From Nitrobacter vulgaris (lineage in GTDB: Bacteria > Pseudomonadota > Alphaproteobacteria > Rhizobiales > Xanthobacteraceae): a DNA stretch of 64,000 bases. Under the pieces are notes generated by a model. It was given only the letters and a program-made list of their open reading frames with translations, searched no databases and was not told the DNA's origin. The stretch spans positions 62,001 to 126,000 of the forward strand of contig NZ_JAVDPZ010000003.1 of the NCBI RefSeq assembly GCF_031453995.1, given 5' to 3'. Within the stretch, counting starts at the first letter, position 1; each line of letters starts with the position of its first letter. Position numbers and translations under genes: made by a program. Positions 41,513-51,016 of the stretch are shown here, one piece after another.

Positions 41513-42523
41513 TTGGCGGTCATCGTCCCCTTCGAAAGTCACTCGACAGGCTCCATTGACCAACTCGTCGAACTCGTCGCCGCCGACATGGAGCGCGTCA
41601 ACGCCACCATCCTGTCGCGGACCGGGTCCGAAGTCACGATGATCCCCGATGTCGCCACCCACCTGATCTCGTCTGGCGGCAAGCGGCTGCGCCCGATGCT
41701 AACGCTGGCGATGGCCAATCTCGCCGGTTATTCCGGTGAAGGTCACGTCAAGCTCGCGGCTTCGGTGGAATTCATGCACACCGCGACACTGCTGCACGAC
41801 GACGTGGTCGACGAAAGCGAGCTGCGCCGCGGCAAGCTCTCGGCCCGCATGGTGTGGGGCAACGAGGCCAGCGTTCTCGTCGGCGATTTCCTGCTTGGGC
41901 AGGCGTTCCGAATGATGGTCGAGGTCGGCTCGCTACGCGCGCTCGACATCCTGTCTTCGGCGGCAGCCACCATCGCCGAGGGAGAAGTCATGCAGCTTGC
42001 GGCGGCGAAGAATACCGCCACAACGGAGGACGAATACCTCGCGGTCATCCGCGGCAAGACAGCCGAGCTATTCGCCGCCGCCTGCGAGGTCGGTCCGGTG
42101 CTCGGCGGCCGTCCAAAGGCTGAGGAAACGGCGGCTGCAAGCTTCGGCATGAACCTCGGCATCGCCTTCCAGCTTGTCGATGACGTGCTTGATTACGGAG
42201 GAAAGTCGGCGAAGCTCGGCAAGAATGTCGGCGATGATTTCCGCGAAGGCAAGATCACCTTGCCGGTCGTGCTGGCGTTCCGGCGCGGCAACGATGTCGA
42301 GCGCGAATTCTGGGTGCGGGCGCTCGAGGAAGGCAAGATAGGCGACTCCGACCTCAATTACGCCATCGGGCTGATGACCAAGCATCGCGCGCTGGAGGAT
42401 ACCCTCAATCGCGCTCAGCACTACGGCGCGATGGCGGTCGATGCGCTAGCGCTGTTTCCGCCATCGCCGATGAAGAGCGCGCTGGAACAAGTCGTCGCGT
42501 TCTGCCTGGCACGGTCGCACTGA
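41513..42523 (+). CDS. Polyprenyl (octa/decaprenyl) diphosphate synthase
   Basis: Trans-isoprenyl diphosphate synthase that makes the side chain of ubiquinone. Both Asp-rich sites are present: LLHDDVVDES (about residue 97) and LVDDVLDYGG (about residue 222), along with SSGGKRLRPML. Length is 336 aa from a TTG at 41513, which has GGAG 8 bases upstream and gives the family start (M)AVIVPFE; the frame opens much earlier (41339) in the divergent gene. Chain length (C50 expected in alphaproteobacteria) cannot be read from sequence. It should feed UbiA. Confidence 0.93.
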   Translation: MAVIVPFESHSTGSIDQLVELVAADMERVNATILSRTGSEVTMIPDVATHLISSGGKRLRPMLTLAMANLAGYSGEGHVKLAASVEFMHTATLLHDDVVDESELRRGKLSARMVWGNEASVLVGDFLLGQAFRMMVEVGSLRALDILSSAAATIAEGEVMQLAAAKNTATTEDEYLAVIRGKTAELFAAACEVGPVLGGRPKAEETAAASFGMNLGIAFQLVDDVLDYGGKSAKLGKNVGDDFREGKITLPVVLAFRRGNDVEREFWVRALEEGKIGDSDLNYAIGLMTKHRALEDTLNRAQHYGAMAVDALALFPPSPMKSALEQVVAFCLARSH

Positions 42524-42578
42524 CGATCCGGAGCGATGATGTCCGCCCGTGCCGCGGAATGAGAACCGTCAAGCTCCG

Positions 42579-43505
42579 TCACGAGCCGCCGCCCAGCATC
42601 CCCACATGAACCCACCATTGCGGGCGATCGAGCCGGATCGTCTGCGCGGCGTGATGCGCATCCGCCTCGTCGCTGAAGATCGCAAAGCACGTCGCGCCCG
42701 AGCCCGACATCCGTGACAGCCGCGCGCCGGTTGCCCGCAACCTCGCCAGCACCTCACCGATCACCGGCTGAATGCGGATCGCCGGTGCTTCGAGATCATT
42801 GGTGCCGTCCGACAGCATAGTGAGCCAATCGTCCATCGGAGCACCGGCCTTTGGCCACACGATAGCCTCGATCACATCGTTGACGCCGACATTCAGTTCA
42901 CCTTTGCGAAGGCCGAGTGCGGCGAAGACCTCCTTTGTGGCGACGGGAACGCGGGGGTTGACCAGGACAGCGGGCATCGCCGGCAGATCCAGCGGCAACA
43001 ACGATTCGCCGACGCCCGTCATGACGCAGCTTGCCGAGCGGACACAAACCGGCACGTCGGCGCCGGTCAGTCGCGCCGTCTCCAGCAATCGCGGATCGCC
43101 CATCGCAATGCCGTTGACCCTCGCCAGAAGCCGCAACGCCGCAGCCGCATCAGCTGATCCGCCGCCGATACCGGCTGCGACCGGCAAATGCTTGTCCAGC
43201 GCGAAGGCGCCTGCCTTCAGATTTGCGACCCGTTCGCTGAATAGCCGCGCCGCCTTAAGAATGAGATTATCGGCTGTCTGGCCGCACTCCTGCGCCCGCG
43301 GGCCGCCAGCAACCAGCGATAGATCCGCGCCCTGTGTCAGCGTGAGACGATCGACGCAGTCGGCAAATGCCACCACGCTTTCGAGATCGTGAAAACCGTC
43401 GGCGCGCCGGCCTACGACCCGCAGCGTCAGATTGACCTTGGCGCGCGCCGTCTCGCTCAGCGCCGGTGTGGCCGTTTCCAGATCCGTAGCGCCGGTGACG
43501 ATCAT
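42579..43505 (-). CDS. ispE: 4-diphosphocytidyl-2-C-methyl-D-erythritol kinase
   Basis: GHMP-family kinase of the methylerythritol phosphate pathway to isoprenoids. ARAKVNLTLRVVGRRADGFHDLESVV is the N-terminal signature. LPVAAGIGGGSADAAAALRLL (about residue 100) is the ATP-binding loop. MSGSGATCFAIF is the C-terminal GHMP motif. From the ATG at 43505 it has 308 aa; a TTG at 43541 is also in frame and neither has a strong ribosome site. It supplies precursors for the adjacent polyprenyl synthase, which is convergent. Confidence 0.95.
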   Translation of the reverse strand: MIVTGATDLETATPALSETARAKVNLTLRVVGRRADGFHDLESVVAFADCVDRLTLTQGADLSLVAGGPRAQECGQTADNLILKAARLFSERVANLKAGAFALDKHLPVAAGIGGGSADAAAALRLLARVNGIAMGDPRLLETARLTGADVPVCVRSASCVMTGVGESLLPLDLPAMPAVLVNPRVPVATKEVFAALGLRKGELNVGVNDVIEAIVWPKAGAPMDDWLTMLSDGTNDLEAPAIRIQPVIGEVLARLRATGARLSRMSGSGATCFAIFSDEADAHHAAQTIRLDRPQWWVHVGMLGGGS

Positions 43506-43636
43506 AGCGGATGTCAAATCCAAAAACGGCACATGAATCAAATGATTTTTGCGATTGCGGCGGGCGTGGTTCGCGACGGAGGTGTAACTTTCGCAAGCGA
43601 CGCCGCCACGATGGCCGGGGTGCGCCGCCGCCCTTC

Positions 43637-45418
43637 TTAGCCGCCCTTGCCGTCATCCTTCTTTTTGTCCGCCGAGGCGGCTGACGGAGTTTCGTCCGCC
43701 GGCAAGCCTTTTTCGATCTTCGCCTCGATTTTCGGCAACTCTTCGGCTTCCGGCTTCAGGTCGCGCGCGTGCGCCCACTGAAATCTTGCTTCCAGGGTCC
43801 GGCCGACGCGCCAGTAAGCGTCGCCAAGGTGATCGTTCACCGTCGGATCCTCGGGCTTGAGGTTGATGGCGCGCTCCAGCGTCTTGACCGCCTCCTCGTA
43901 ATTGCCGATGCGGTAATAGGCCCAGCCGAGGCTGTCGACGATATAGCCGTCGTCCGGCCGCTGATCGACGGCGTGCTTGATCATCTTCATGGCTTCATCG
44001 AGATTGAGGCCGCGGTCGATCCAGGAGTAACCGAGATAATTCAGCACATGCGGCTGCTCGGGCTGAATCTCGAGCGCCTTCTTCATGTCGGCTTCCGCCT
44101 TGCCCCAGTTCTTTGACCGTTCTTCGCAGATACCGCGGAAATAGTAGTAGACCCAATTCGGCTTGCCCTTGGTCTCGGCGATGACGTCGATGCCTTTGCC
44201 GTAGGTCTTTGCGCAATCGGCAAACTTCTTGCGGCCCCGCTCGACGTTGCCGAGCGCCATGATGGCTTCCAGGTCGCTCGAATCCTGCTCCGTGACACCC
44301 CTGAGAATTTTGATCGCCTCGTCGCTGCGATCAACGGCATCGAGATTAGTAGCAAGTTGAATCTGGGCATTGCGCTTCAGCGGGGAATCGACCGGTACAC
44401 GCTGATAGACGCCGATCGCCATCTCCGGCTTCTTCACTGATTCATAGAGATCGGCGAGTGACAACAGCGCCATTGAATGATCGGGCGAGAGATAAAGTGC
44501 GAGCTGCAAATAGACCAGAGCCAGGTCCTCGCCGCCGCGCCGGGTCAGAGACGCGCCGATGCCGTAAAGGGCTTCGGCGGCGCCGGTTTGCGGCGAGCTG
44601 ACGAGTTGCGGCAGCTTCTTGCCGGCCTTGATCTCTTTGATGCCTTCCTGAATCAACGGATGCCGCGCCAGCTTTTTGTCGAACGCCTCATACACGGCCA
44701 ACGCCGCAGCGCCGTCCTTGTTGCGCGACAGCCACCGCGCATAGGCATCGGCCACGCGGAGCGCCGAATCGTCGAGTTTGTAAGCGCGCTCGAGACGAGC
44801 GCCGGCTTCTTTGTTCCGGCCCGCAAGATCGAGCAACATCCCCAAATGCAGATCCTTGAAGATCGGGTACCATTCCGGACCGGTCAGCGCGTCAATGTTG
44901 GCGACGGCCTGTTTAGTGTCGTCCGCGCCATAGTCGGCCCAGCCCGCCAGCAGAGTCGCCACGAGATCGGTGATCGGTCCACGGATGGACTGTTTGATAT
45001 TTTTTTGGGCGACCGCGTACTTCTTCAACTTCAGATTATGGACGCCGACAACCAGCCGCGCGACCCGGTTGGATTTATCGATAGCGAGAATGCGGTCGGC
45101 CAGCTTCACGGCGATGGCGATATCGCCTTCGGCCAGCGACGAAATGAACGCGCGATCCAGAAGCTCGTTGTTTTTTGGATCGGTACGCAACGCCGAACGA
45201 TAGAACGTCGCCGCAGACATGGCGTCGCGCTCAACGCTGGCATGGCGCGCAGCGAGATAGCTGCCCGACGTCGTCATGGTGCGCAGATCCTTGGCACTCG
45301 GAAATTGCGCGGTTTCGGTCGGATGGTCCGGCGTCTGAGCCGCTACCGGACCGGACGGAGCCAACAATGTCGCAGCAGCGACAATCATCGCCAGGCGATT
45401 GAGACGAATGGACAACAT
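43637..45418 (-). CDS. Secreted tetratricopeptide-repeat protein
   Basis: A 593-aa protein with a signal peptide (residues 1-28, ending PVAAQ) followed by many TPR-like helical pairs (for example AATFYRSALRTDPKNNELLDRAFIS, AEADMKKALEIQPEQPHVLNYLGYSWIDRG, AVKTLERAINLKPEDPTVNDHLGDAYWRVG). It probably scaffolds protein complexes in the periplasm or at the outer membrane. The start chosen gives the signal peptide; the frame opens at 45511. It lies upstream of ispE in the same direction, 131 bp apart. This TPR gene next to ispE is common in Rhizobiales. Confidence 0.88.
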   Translation of the reverse strand: MLSIRLNRLAMIVAAATLLAPSGPVAAQTPDHPTETAQFPSAKDLRTMTTSGSYLAARHASVERDAMSAATFYRSALRTDPKNNELLDRAFISSLAEGDIAIAVKLADRILAIDKSNRVARLVVGVHNLKLKKYAVAQKNIKQSIRGPITDLVATLLAGWADYGADDTKQAVANIDALTGPEWYPIFKDLHLGMLLDLAGRNKEAGARLERAYKLDDSALRVADAYARWLSRNKDGAAALAVYEAFDKKLARHPLIQEGIKEIKAGKKLPQLVSSPQTGAAEALYGIGASLTRRGGEDLALVYLQLALYLSPDHSMALLSLADLYESVKKPEMAIGVYQRVPVDSPLKRNAQIQLATNLDAVDRSDEAIKILRGVTEQDSSDLEAIMALGNVERGRKKFADCAKTYGKGIDVIAETKGKPNWVYYYFRGICEERSKNWGKAEADMKKALEIQPEQPHVLNYLGYSWIDRGLNLDEAMKMIKHAVDQRPDDGYIVDSLGWAYYRIGNYEEAVKTLERAINLKPEDPTVNDHLGDAYWRVGRTLEARFQWAHARDLKPEAEELPKIEAKIEKGLPADETPSAASADKKKDDGKGG

Positions 45419-45741
45419 CGGGATTCGCGTAGCTCCAGATTTCACGGCACGAACATCAGGGTTTTCAATATGCAACCCGGCCGGCACCATTGCATGATCC
45501 GCTTCTAACATTTGCGCCGCGTTTCAGCGAGTGTCTTTGCAAATGCGAATCAAGGAACGCTCGCAAGCCCGGATCGGGGCTGGATTGACATTTGTTGTCT
45601 GGTATTCACCACTGACCTCAACCAGCCGCGCGACAATGGCGCGTTTGACCTCCCGCGGCAAGGATCGGCGGCGACCCAACCGCTTGCATCGCCAAGTATG
45701 GCGTTATCAGGGCCGTGCTCATAATCGCAGGCATCCGCAGA
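45419..45741. other. Gap between ETF-QO gene and TPR gene
   Basis: 323 bp upstream of the TPR gene and downstream of the ETF-QO gene. It should carry the promoter of the TPR gene. I see no repeat element and no convincing reading frame. Confidence 0.6.
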
Positions 45742-47403
45742 TCACATCGCCTCGTAGTTGGGTCCACCGCCCCCTTCTGGCGGCACCCAGGTGATGTTGC
45801 CATTTGGGTCTTTCACATCACAGGTTTTGCAGTGGACGCAGTTCTGCGCGTTGATCTGATAACGCACGGTCGAGCCTTCCTCCACCCATTCATAAACGCC
45901 GGCAGGACAATAACGGCTCGACGGACCAGCATACACGTCGTGTTCCGAGGTCTTCTGCAGGGTCATATCGGCGACCTTCAAATGAACCGGCTGATCCTCC
46001 TCGTGATTGGTGTTGGAGAGGAACACCGACGAAAGTTTGTCGAAGGTCAGTTTGCCGTCCGGCTTCGGATAGACGATCCGCACATGGGCTCTGGCTGGGT
46101 CGAGCGTCTGACCGTCCGGCTTTGCGTGCGGCCAAGTTCCCAACAACGAGAACCCAAACAAAGTGTTGGTCCACATGTCAAGGCCGCCCAACGCCACCCC
46201 GGCAAGGGTGCCGAACTTCGACCATAACGGCTTGACGTTACGGACCTTGAACAGATCCCTGCCGACCGCGGAACCGCGCCAGGCATTCTCGTACTCGGCG
46301 ATCTCGTCGTTGGCGCGCCCGCTGCCGAGCGCCGCAGCGACGTGCTCCGCAGCCAGCATTCCGCTGCCCATTGCGTTGTGAATGCCCTTGATGCGCGGAA
46401 CGTTAACGAATCCCGCCGCGCAGCCGATCAGCGCGCCGCCCGGAAAGGTTAGGCGCGGCACCGACTGGTAGCCGCCCTCGGTGATGGCGCGCGCACCGTA
46501 GGCAAGCCGTTTGCCGCCTTCGAACACGCTCCGGATCGCGGGATGGGTCTTGAACTGCTGGAACTCATCGAACGGTGACAGGTACGGATCGTCATAGTTG
46601 AGGTGAACCACGAATCCGACGGCGACGCGATCGTCGTCATAGTGATAGAGAAACGAGCCGCCGCCGGTGGAATTGTTCAGCGGCCAACCGAATGAGTGCT
46701 GGATCAGCCCGTTGCGGTGCCGGGCGGGGTCGACCTGCCAGACCTCCTTGAAGCCGATACCGAATTCTGGCGGTTCACTGGTCTTGTCGAGCGCAAATCT
46801 CGCATTCAACTGCTTGGACAAGCTGCCCCGGGCGCCTTCCGCGAACAGCGTATACTTGCCGAGCAGTTCCATGCCGCGTGTGTAGGAACTCTTTCGCGAG
46901 CCGTCCCGTGCGACGCCCATGTCGCCGGTCGCAATGCCGCGCACCGCGCCATCGTCGTTGTAGAGCACTTCCGTTGCCGCGAAGCCGGGATAGATTTCGA
47001 TACCGAGCGCTTCCGCTTTCCGCGCAAGCCAGCGGCAGACGTTGCCGAGCGAGCCGATGTAGCAGTGATGATTGTTCATCAGCGGCGGCATGAGGAAGCC
47101 GGGAAGCCGGATCGCGCTACCCCGCGTCATCCAATAGAACCGGTCGTCTTTGACCTGCGTCTTGAGGGGGCAATCGAGATCGTTCCGCCAGTCCGGCACC
47201 AGCTTGTCGAGCCCGGCAGGATCGATCACCGCGCCGGACAGGATATGGGCGCCGACCTCCGACCCTTTTTCAACGATGACGATACTAAGATCGGAATCGA
47301 GCTGCTTGAGCCGGATCGCCGCCGACAGGCCGGATGGTCCCGCGCCAACGATAACGACATCGAAATCCATCGACTCGCGCGGTGGCAATTCGTCGCTGCT
47401 CAT
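45742..47403 (-). CDS. Electron transfer flavoprotein-ubiquinone oxidoreductase
   Basis: Membrane-peripheral FAD and [4Fe-4S] enzyme (553 aa) that passes electrons from ETF, reduced by acyl-CoA and other dehydrogenases, to ubiquinone. FAD motif FDVVIVGAGPSGLSAAIRL at the N-terminus. Quinone-binding parts in the middle (GGALIGCAAGFVNVPRIKGIHNAM). The C-terminal cluster is CPAGVYEW, then NCVHCKTCDVKDPNGNITWVPPEGGGGP. The ATG at 47403 has GGAAG upstream; a TTG five codons earlier is less likely. The etfAB genes are not in the window. Confidence 0.96.
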   Translation of the reverse strand: MSSDELPPRESMDFDVVIVGAGPSGLSAAIRLKQLDSDLSIVIVEKGSEVGAHILSGAVIDPAGLDKLVPDWRNDLDCPLKTQVKDDRFYWMTRGSAIRLPGFLMPPLMNNHHCYIGSLGNVCRWLARKAEALGIEIYPGFAATEVLYNDDGAVRGIATGDMGVARDGSRKSSYTRGMELLGKYTLFAEGARGSLSKQLNARFALDKTSEPPEFGIGFKEVWQVDPARHRNGLIQHSFGWPLNNSTGGGSFLYHYDDDRVAVGFVVHLNYDDPYLSPFDEFQQFKTHPAIRSVFEGGKRLAYGARAITEGGYQSVPRLTFPGGALIGCAAGFVNVPRIKGIHNAMGSGMLAAEHVAAALGSGRANDEIAEYENAWRGSAVGRDLFKVRNVKPLWSKFGTLAGVALGGLDMWTNTLFGFSLLGTWPHAKPDGQTLDPARAHVRIVYPKPDGKLTFDKLSSVFLSNTNHEEDQPVHLKVADMTLQKTSEHDVYAGPSSRYCPAGVYEWVEEGSTVRYQINAQNCVHCKTCDVKDPNGNITWVPPEGGGGPNYEAM

Positions 47404-47552
47404 GTTCTGCTTCCGCAACCGGCGACCTTCGCGTTTGTAATGCTTCTGCGGCTTGTTGTTTCCGATTTTTTACTCGAGAACAACCAGGGAAAGCACCTGC
47501 GTTCCACGCAGACCCCCTTGCAGGTTAGTGTCCGGCAAATCGTGGATCCCAC

Positions 47553-48407
47553 ATGACATCAGATCAAGCGACCACTGTGCGGGAACTCCTGACCTTCTAT
47601 CTCGAAGCGGGGGTCGACTGTGCGCTGGGGGATGAACCGATCGACCGCCTCTCCACGCCTGATCTGACACCTCCCGACCGGCCAGCCGCCGCTGAGGCGG
47701 GAACCGCTCCCGTCGCGGCACGGCAGCCGCCTCGCCAGACCGCCACGGCAGCACCTCGCGCCGGAATTGCCCCGCCGCCAGACATTGCGATCGAATCCGC
47801 GCGCGAGGCCGCCCGCACCGCCCCCTCACTCGACGCTCTGCGCGCCCTGCTCGAGAGCTTCGAGGGCTGCGCGCTGAAATTCACCGCTTCGCGACTGGTC
47901 TTCGCCGACGGCAACCCGCAGGCGCGGCTGATGTTCGTCGGCGAGGCGCCGGGGCGCGACGAGGACATCGAGGGCTTGCCGTTCGTCGGCCGCTCAGGGC
48001 AACTTCTCAACCGGATGATAGGAGCGATCGGCCTCAAGCGCAGCGACGTCTACATCGCCAACGTCATTCCATGGCGCCCGCCCGGCAACCGGACGCCGAC
48101 GCCGCAGGAAACTCAGATTTGCCTGCCGTTCATCCGACGTCAGATCGAACTGGTGAACCCTGACGTTCTGGTCACCCTCGGCAATCCCTCAACGCAGACG
48201 CTCCTGCAGACCCGTGAGGGAATCATGAGAACCCGCGGCAAATGGTTCGACTACGACACCGGTATGCGAACAATCCGTGCGATGGCGACGTTCCATCCGG
48301 CATACCTCCTGCGCTCACCGTCCTACAAGCGGATGGCGTGGCTGGACTTATGCGCCGTCGCCGGGGCACTGGAAGATAAGACGCCGGAGCAATCGGCATC
48401 CACCTGA
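47553..48407 (+). CDS. Uracil-DNA glycosylase, family 4/5-related
   Basis: A 284-aa DNA repair glycosylase that removes uracil. A variable N-terminal part of about 90 residues is Pro/Ala-rich. The glycosylase domain has MFVGEAPGRDEDIEGLPFVGRSGQLLNRMIGAIGL, IANVIPWRPPGNRTPT and the late FHPAYLLRSP. In classical family 4 enzymes four Cys hold a [4Fe-4S] cluster. Here the NVVKCRPP Cys is replaced (NVIPWRPP) and the CxxC pair is reduced to one Cys (GCALKF), so the cluster is probably absent. It is divergent from ETF-QO. Confidence 0.9.
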   Translation: MTSDQATTVRELLTFYLEAGVDCALGDEPIDRLSTPDLTPPDRPAAAEAGTAPVAARQPPRQTATAAPRAGIAPPPDIAIESAREAARTAPSLDALRALLESFEGCALKFTASRLVFADGNPQARLMFVGEAPGRDEDIEGLPFVGRSGQLLNRMIGAIGLKRSDVYIANVIPWRPPGNRTPTPQETQICLPFIRRQIELVNPDVLVTLGNPSTQTLLQTREGIMRTRGKWFDYDTGMRTIRAMATFHPAYLLRSPSYKRMAWLDLCAVAGALEDKTPEQSAST

Positions 48408-48416
48408 AGGAAGGCG

Positions 48417-49922
48417 TTACAGCGCTTTCGGCCGGACGATGGCCCAACCGATCCGCAATAAAGGCAGCCGGCCGTTGACGAGACGCCCAAACGTGCGCGG
48501 AATCTCCGGCACAATGCCCGGAAACCGCTTGGCAATGGCTTCGGGCGGCGTACCCGCGGTGTCGGACGCTCGCCAGACCACGACCCCGCCGAGTTCGTTG
48601 AACTTTGCCGGCGTTATCCACGGCGTGCGCTCGGGACTCGCATCGAGCAGGAGATGGGGTCGCGAGGGACCGAGCGCGACGAGGGCCGCAAGCAGCGGAT
48701 CGCCCGCGACAGCCGGCAGCGGGCGATTGGTGCGACGCTCGAAATTCTCGCCAAAGAAAGCGCCGATGGCAGATGCCGGGATAGATGTCGCAACCTCGGT
48801 GTTGGCGAACCACGGCTGAACGATGACAGTCGCAATCACAGCCAGCGCCGGAGCCACGACGACGGCGAGCCACGCCACGCGAAGTACACGCAGGCGGCGT
48901 AGATGGATGAGATCGCCGGAAAGCAGGACAACCGCCAGACCAGACATCGACAGCGCAATCGGTGCGCCGCCGATGACGTGATCGACCCCGAACAGGGCCG
49001 CCACCAGACTTCCGCCGAGGGCCGGCGCGAGGGCGAAGGCATAGACGAATGTCTGCGCCAACGGATCCACTGGCGGCCGCACGATCACCGGCGCGTCCTC
49101 AGGCTTCCGATTGACGAAACTGGAATTGAGGACAACCAGCAGCAAAAGGCCAGCCGTCGCGAACACGAGCGCGAGGAGCAGTTCGCTCCAGCGCAACAGC
49201 CGCAAATGCAGTTCGAAAATATCGGGCCAAGGCGGCGCGCCGAGTGCGTCCGCGCGCACCAGCCAGATCAGGTAGGGCAACGCGAGCACCGCGATCACCA
49301 GCAGCGCAAACAGCGGATCGACCGAACCCAGGGCATTTCGGCCCCGTTCCGTCGCCAAGGCGAACACGGTGAGGGCCAGCAACAACCCGGCGGCAGCCGG
49401 CGTGGTCAGCAGCAGCAGACCGGCTTCGATCGATAGCGCGAACCATGCATTGCGGCCTTGCCCGACGATCCGCCAACCATGCAGCAACAACAGCGACCAC
49501 AGCGGCAGAGCGAGCACCGACGGACCGAACGTCAGGCCGGGCGCCCCGTACGCGGTGACCGTCACGGTCAGCAAAACCGCCAGAACAGCCTGCTGGCTAC
49601 CGACGATAGTCCGGGCCAGTTCGAACAGAACCCGGAATGCAACGATGAAGCAAAGCTGCGACAGCAAGTAGACGCCGAAAATGTGGTTGCCGGCTGCGCG
49701 ATAGGCGATGTCCGCGAGCCAGAACGCGAGAGGCGGCCCGAGATCCGTTCCGACCAGATATTCCCGGCCAAACGCCAGCGCAGTCGCAAGATCACCTGGC
49801 GGAGCCGGATACAGCAGCAAGGGCACCAGCAGCCACATCGCTGCCTGAAACAGCACCACGATCCAGAATACCAAAAGCGGTCTGGCGCGGATCAGTTCGA
49901 CGACCAGCGATGTGAAGCGCAT
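48417..49922 (-). CDS. Membrane glycosyltransferase, GT39/ArnT-like
   Basis: A 501-aa integral membrane protein with about ten to eleven hydrophobic helices. The first periplasmic loop after helix 1 holds the pattern ALAFGREYLVGTDLGPPLAFWLADIAYRAAG, resembling the catalytic loop of the GT-C family (ArnT/PMT-like; the sugar-lipid donor type). A soluble C-terminal part of about 130 residues follows. The donor is expected to be polyprenyl-phosphate sugar, perhaps supplied by a GT2 enzyme such as the one at 18209, but that link is inference. Confidence 0.8.
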   Translation of the reverse strand: MRFTSLVVELIRARPLLVFWIVVLFQAAMWLLVPLLLYPAPPGDLATALAFGREYLVGTDLGPPLAFWLADIAYRAAGNHIFGVYLLSQLCFIVAFRVLFELARTIVGSQQAVLAVLLTVTVTAYGAPGLTFGPSVLALPLWSLLLLHGWRIVGQGRNAWFALSIEAGLLLLTTPAAAGLLLALTVFALATERGRNALGSVDPLFALLVIAVLALPYLIWLVRADALGAPPWPDIFELHLRLLRWSELLLALVFATAGLLLLVVLNSSFVNRKPEDAPVIVRPPVDPLAQTFVYAFALAPALGGSLVAALFGVDHVIGGAPIALSMSGLAVVLLSGDLIHLRRLRVLRVAWLAVVVAPALAVIATVIVQPWFANTEVATSIPASAIGAFFGENFERRTNRPLPAVAGDPLLAALVALGPSRPHLLLDASPERTPWITPAKFNELGGVVVWRASDTAGTPPEAIAKRFPGIVPEIPRTFGRLVNGRLPLLRIGWAIVRPKAL

Positions 49923-49958
49923 GAAGGACCTGATGGCGGCGGGTCTTGCGGAGTTCTT

Positions 49959-50058
49959 AGAGCATGATCCCGAAAAGTGGAAACCGGTTTTCGGATAAGA
50001 TCATGCTCGATCAAAAAGTTAAGGCCAGAGTCCGATTCAACACAGTTGAACCGGGCTC
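49959..50058 (+). repeat. Bipartite palindromic element, class B, copy 2
   Basis: Hairpin 2 (49959-50008) has arms AGAGCATGATC / GATCATGCTC and core CCGAAAAGTGGAAACCGGTTTTCGG. The linker begins GATCAAAAAG. Hairpin 1 (50027-50058) has AGAGTCC-GATTCAAC / GTTGAA-CCGGGCTC. It lies just upstream of the GT39-like gene start, between it and rnhB. Same architecture as 6282-6382 in the opposite orientation. Confidence 0.85.
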
Positions 50059-50158
50059 CGAAGTGCGCGGGAGTGAGGCGGCTGCGAGTGATACGGCGCA
50101 TGAGCCGGCGAAGCAACCAGCCTGCCAAGTCAGATCTACCACGTCAGATCTTACCAGG

Positions 50159-50890
50159 TCAGATTGCCGCCTCGACCGCTCCTCGGGTCGACGTTTCGCT
50201 CGCGGAGACGCTTTCCCCGGTGGGTGACGCGCGGTGACGTTCGCGCGCCGCAACAACCGGCGCAAAGAAGCTGCGATGATGAGGGCTTGGCCCGAGACGG
50301 CCGAGCGCTTCGAGATGCCCGGGAACCGCGTAACCCTTATGTGTCTCGAAGCCGTAGCCGGGGCAGTCCTGCGCCAGCTTGCACATCAGCCGGTCGCGCG
50401 TGACCTTGGCAACGATCGAGGCGGCGGCAATCGACAGCACGAGCCCGTCGCCGCCGATCACCGGCTCGCACTCGCAGGCGATCTCGATTCTGTCGCGACC
50501 ATCGACGAAGACGTGCTTCGGCGTGTCCGGCAACGCATGGACCGCGCGCGCGAGCGCCCACAACGATGCGCGCAAGATATTGTCGCGGTCGATCCGTGCG
50601 ATCGGCGCGCAGGCCACCGCGAAAGATGCGGTCGCCACAATTTCCTCGAACAACTCCTCGCGGCGCGCAGCGGTCAGTCGCTTGGAATCGTCGATGCCTT
50701 TGGGAATACGCTTCGGATCCAGCACGACCGCGGCGGCAACCACCGGTCCTGCCAATGGCCCGCGCCCGACCTCGTCGCAACCCGCGACCGGCCAAACGCC
50801 ACGCTGCATCAGCCCACGCTCGCGCCGGAAGCTCGGCTGCGCGACGGCCGGCGATTTCCCTGGCTGGTCCCTGGATTGACCCCGAATCAT
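50159..50890 (-). CDS. rnhB: Ribonuclease HII
   Basis: Removes RNA, including single ribonucleotides, from RNA-DNA hybrids. 243 aa. VAGCDEVGRGPLAGPVVAAAVVL holds the catalytic Asp-Glu; the later FVDGRDRI, and ASIVAKVTRDRLM with the last catalytic Asp, complete the site. The start is ATG at 50890 and the N-terminal 28 residues are a variable basic extension. It is downstream of the radical SAM gene, and ccrM is nearby, the same order as in other alphaproteobacteria. Confidence 0.96.
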   Translation of the reverse strand: MIRGQSRDQPGKSPAVAQPSFRRERGLMQRGVWPVAGCDEVGRGPLAGPVVAAAVVLDPKRIPKGIDDSKRLTAARREELFEEIVATASFAVACAPIARIDRDNILRASLWALARAVHALPDTPKHVFVDGRDRIEIACECEPVIGGDGLVLSIAAASIVAKVTRDRLMCKLAQDCPGYGFETHKGYAVPGHLEALGRLGPSPHHRSFFAPVVAARERHRASPTGESVSASETSTRGAVEAAI

Positions 50891-51016
50891 TCGGAGATAG
50901 TGCGGGTGGGGAAACCCGGAGACAATGCCGAAACGGATTTATGCCCGCTCTCCTGAAGCGTCTTTCAAGTCAAAATGGCTACCGGTTTGCTCGTCCCGCA
51001 ACGGCCTCAGCTCTGC

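Noticed and set aside
45512..45724. A 70-codon frame in the gap before the TPR gene
   Set aside because: No ribosome site, no conserved sequence and a composition like non-coding DNA.
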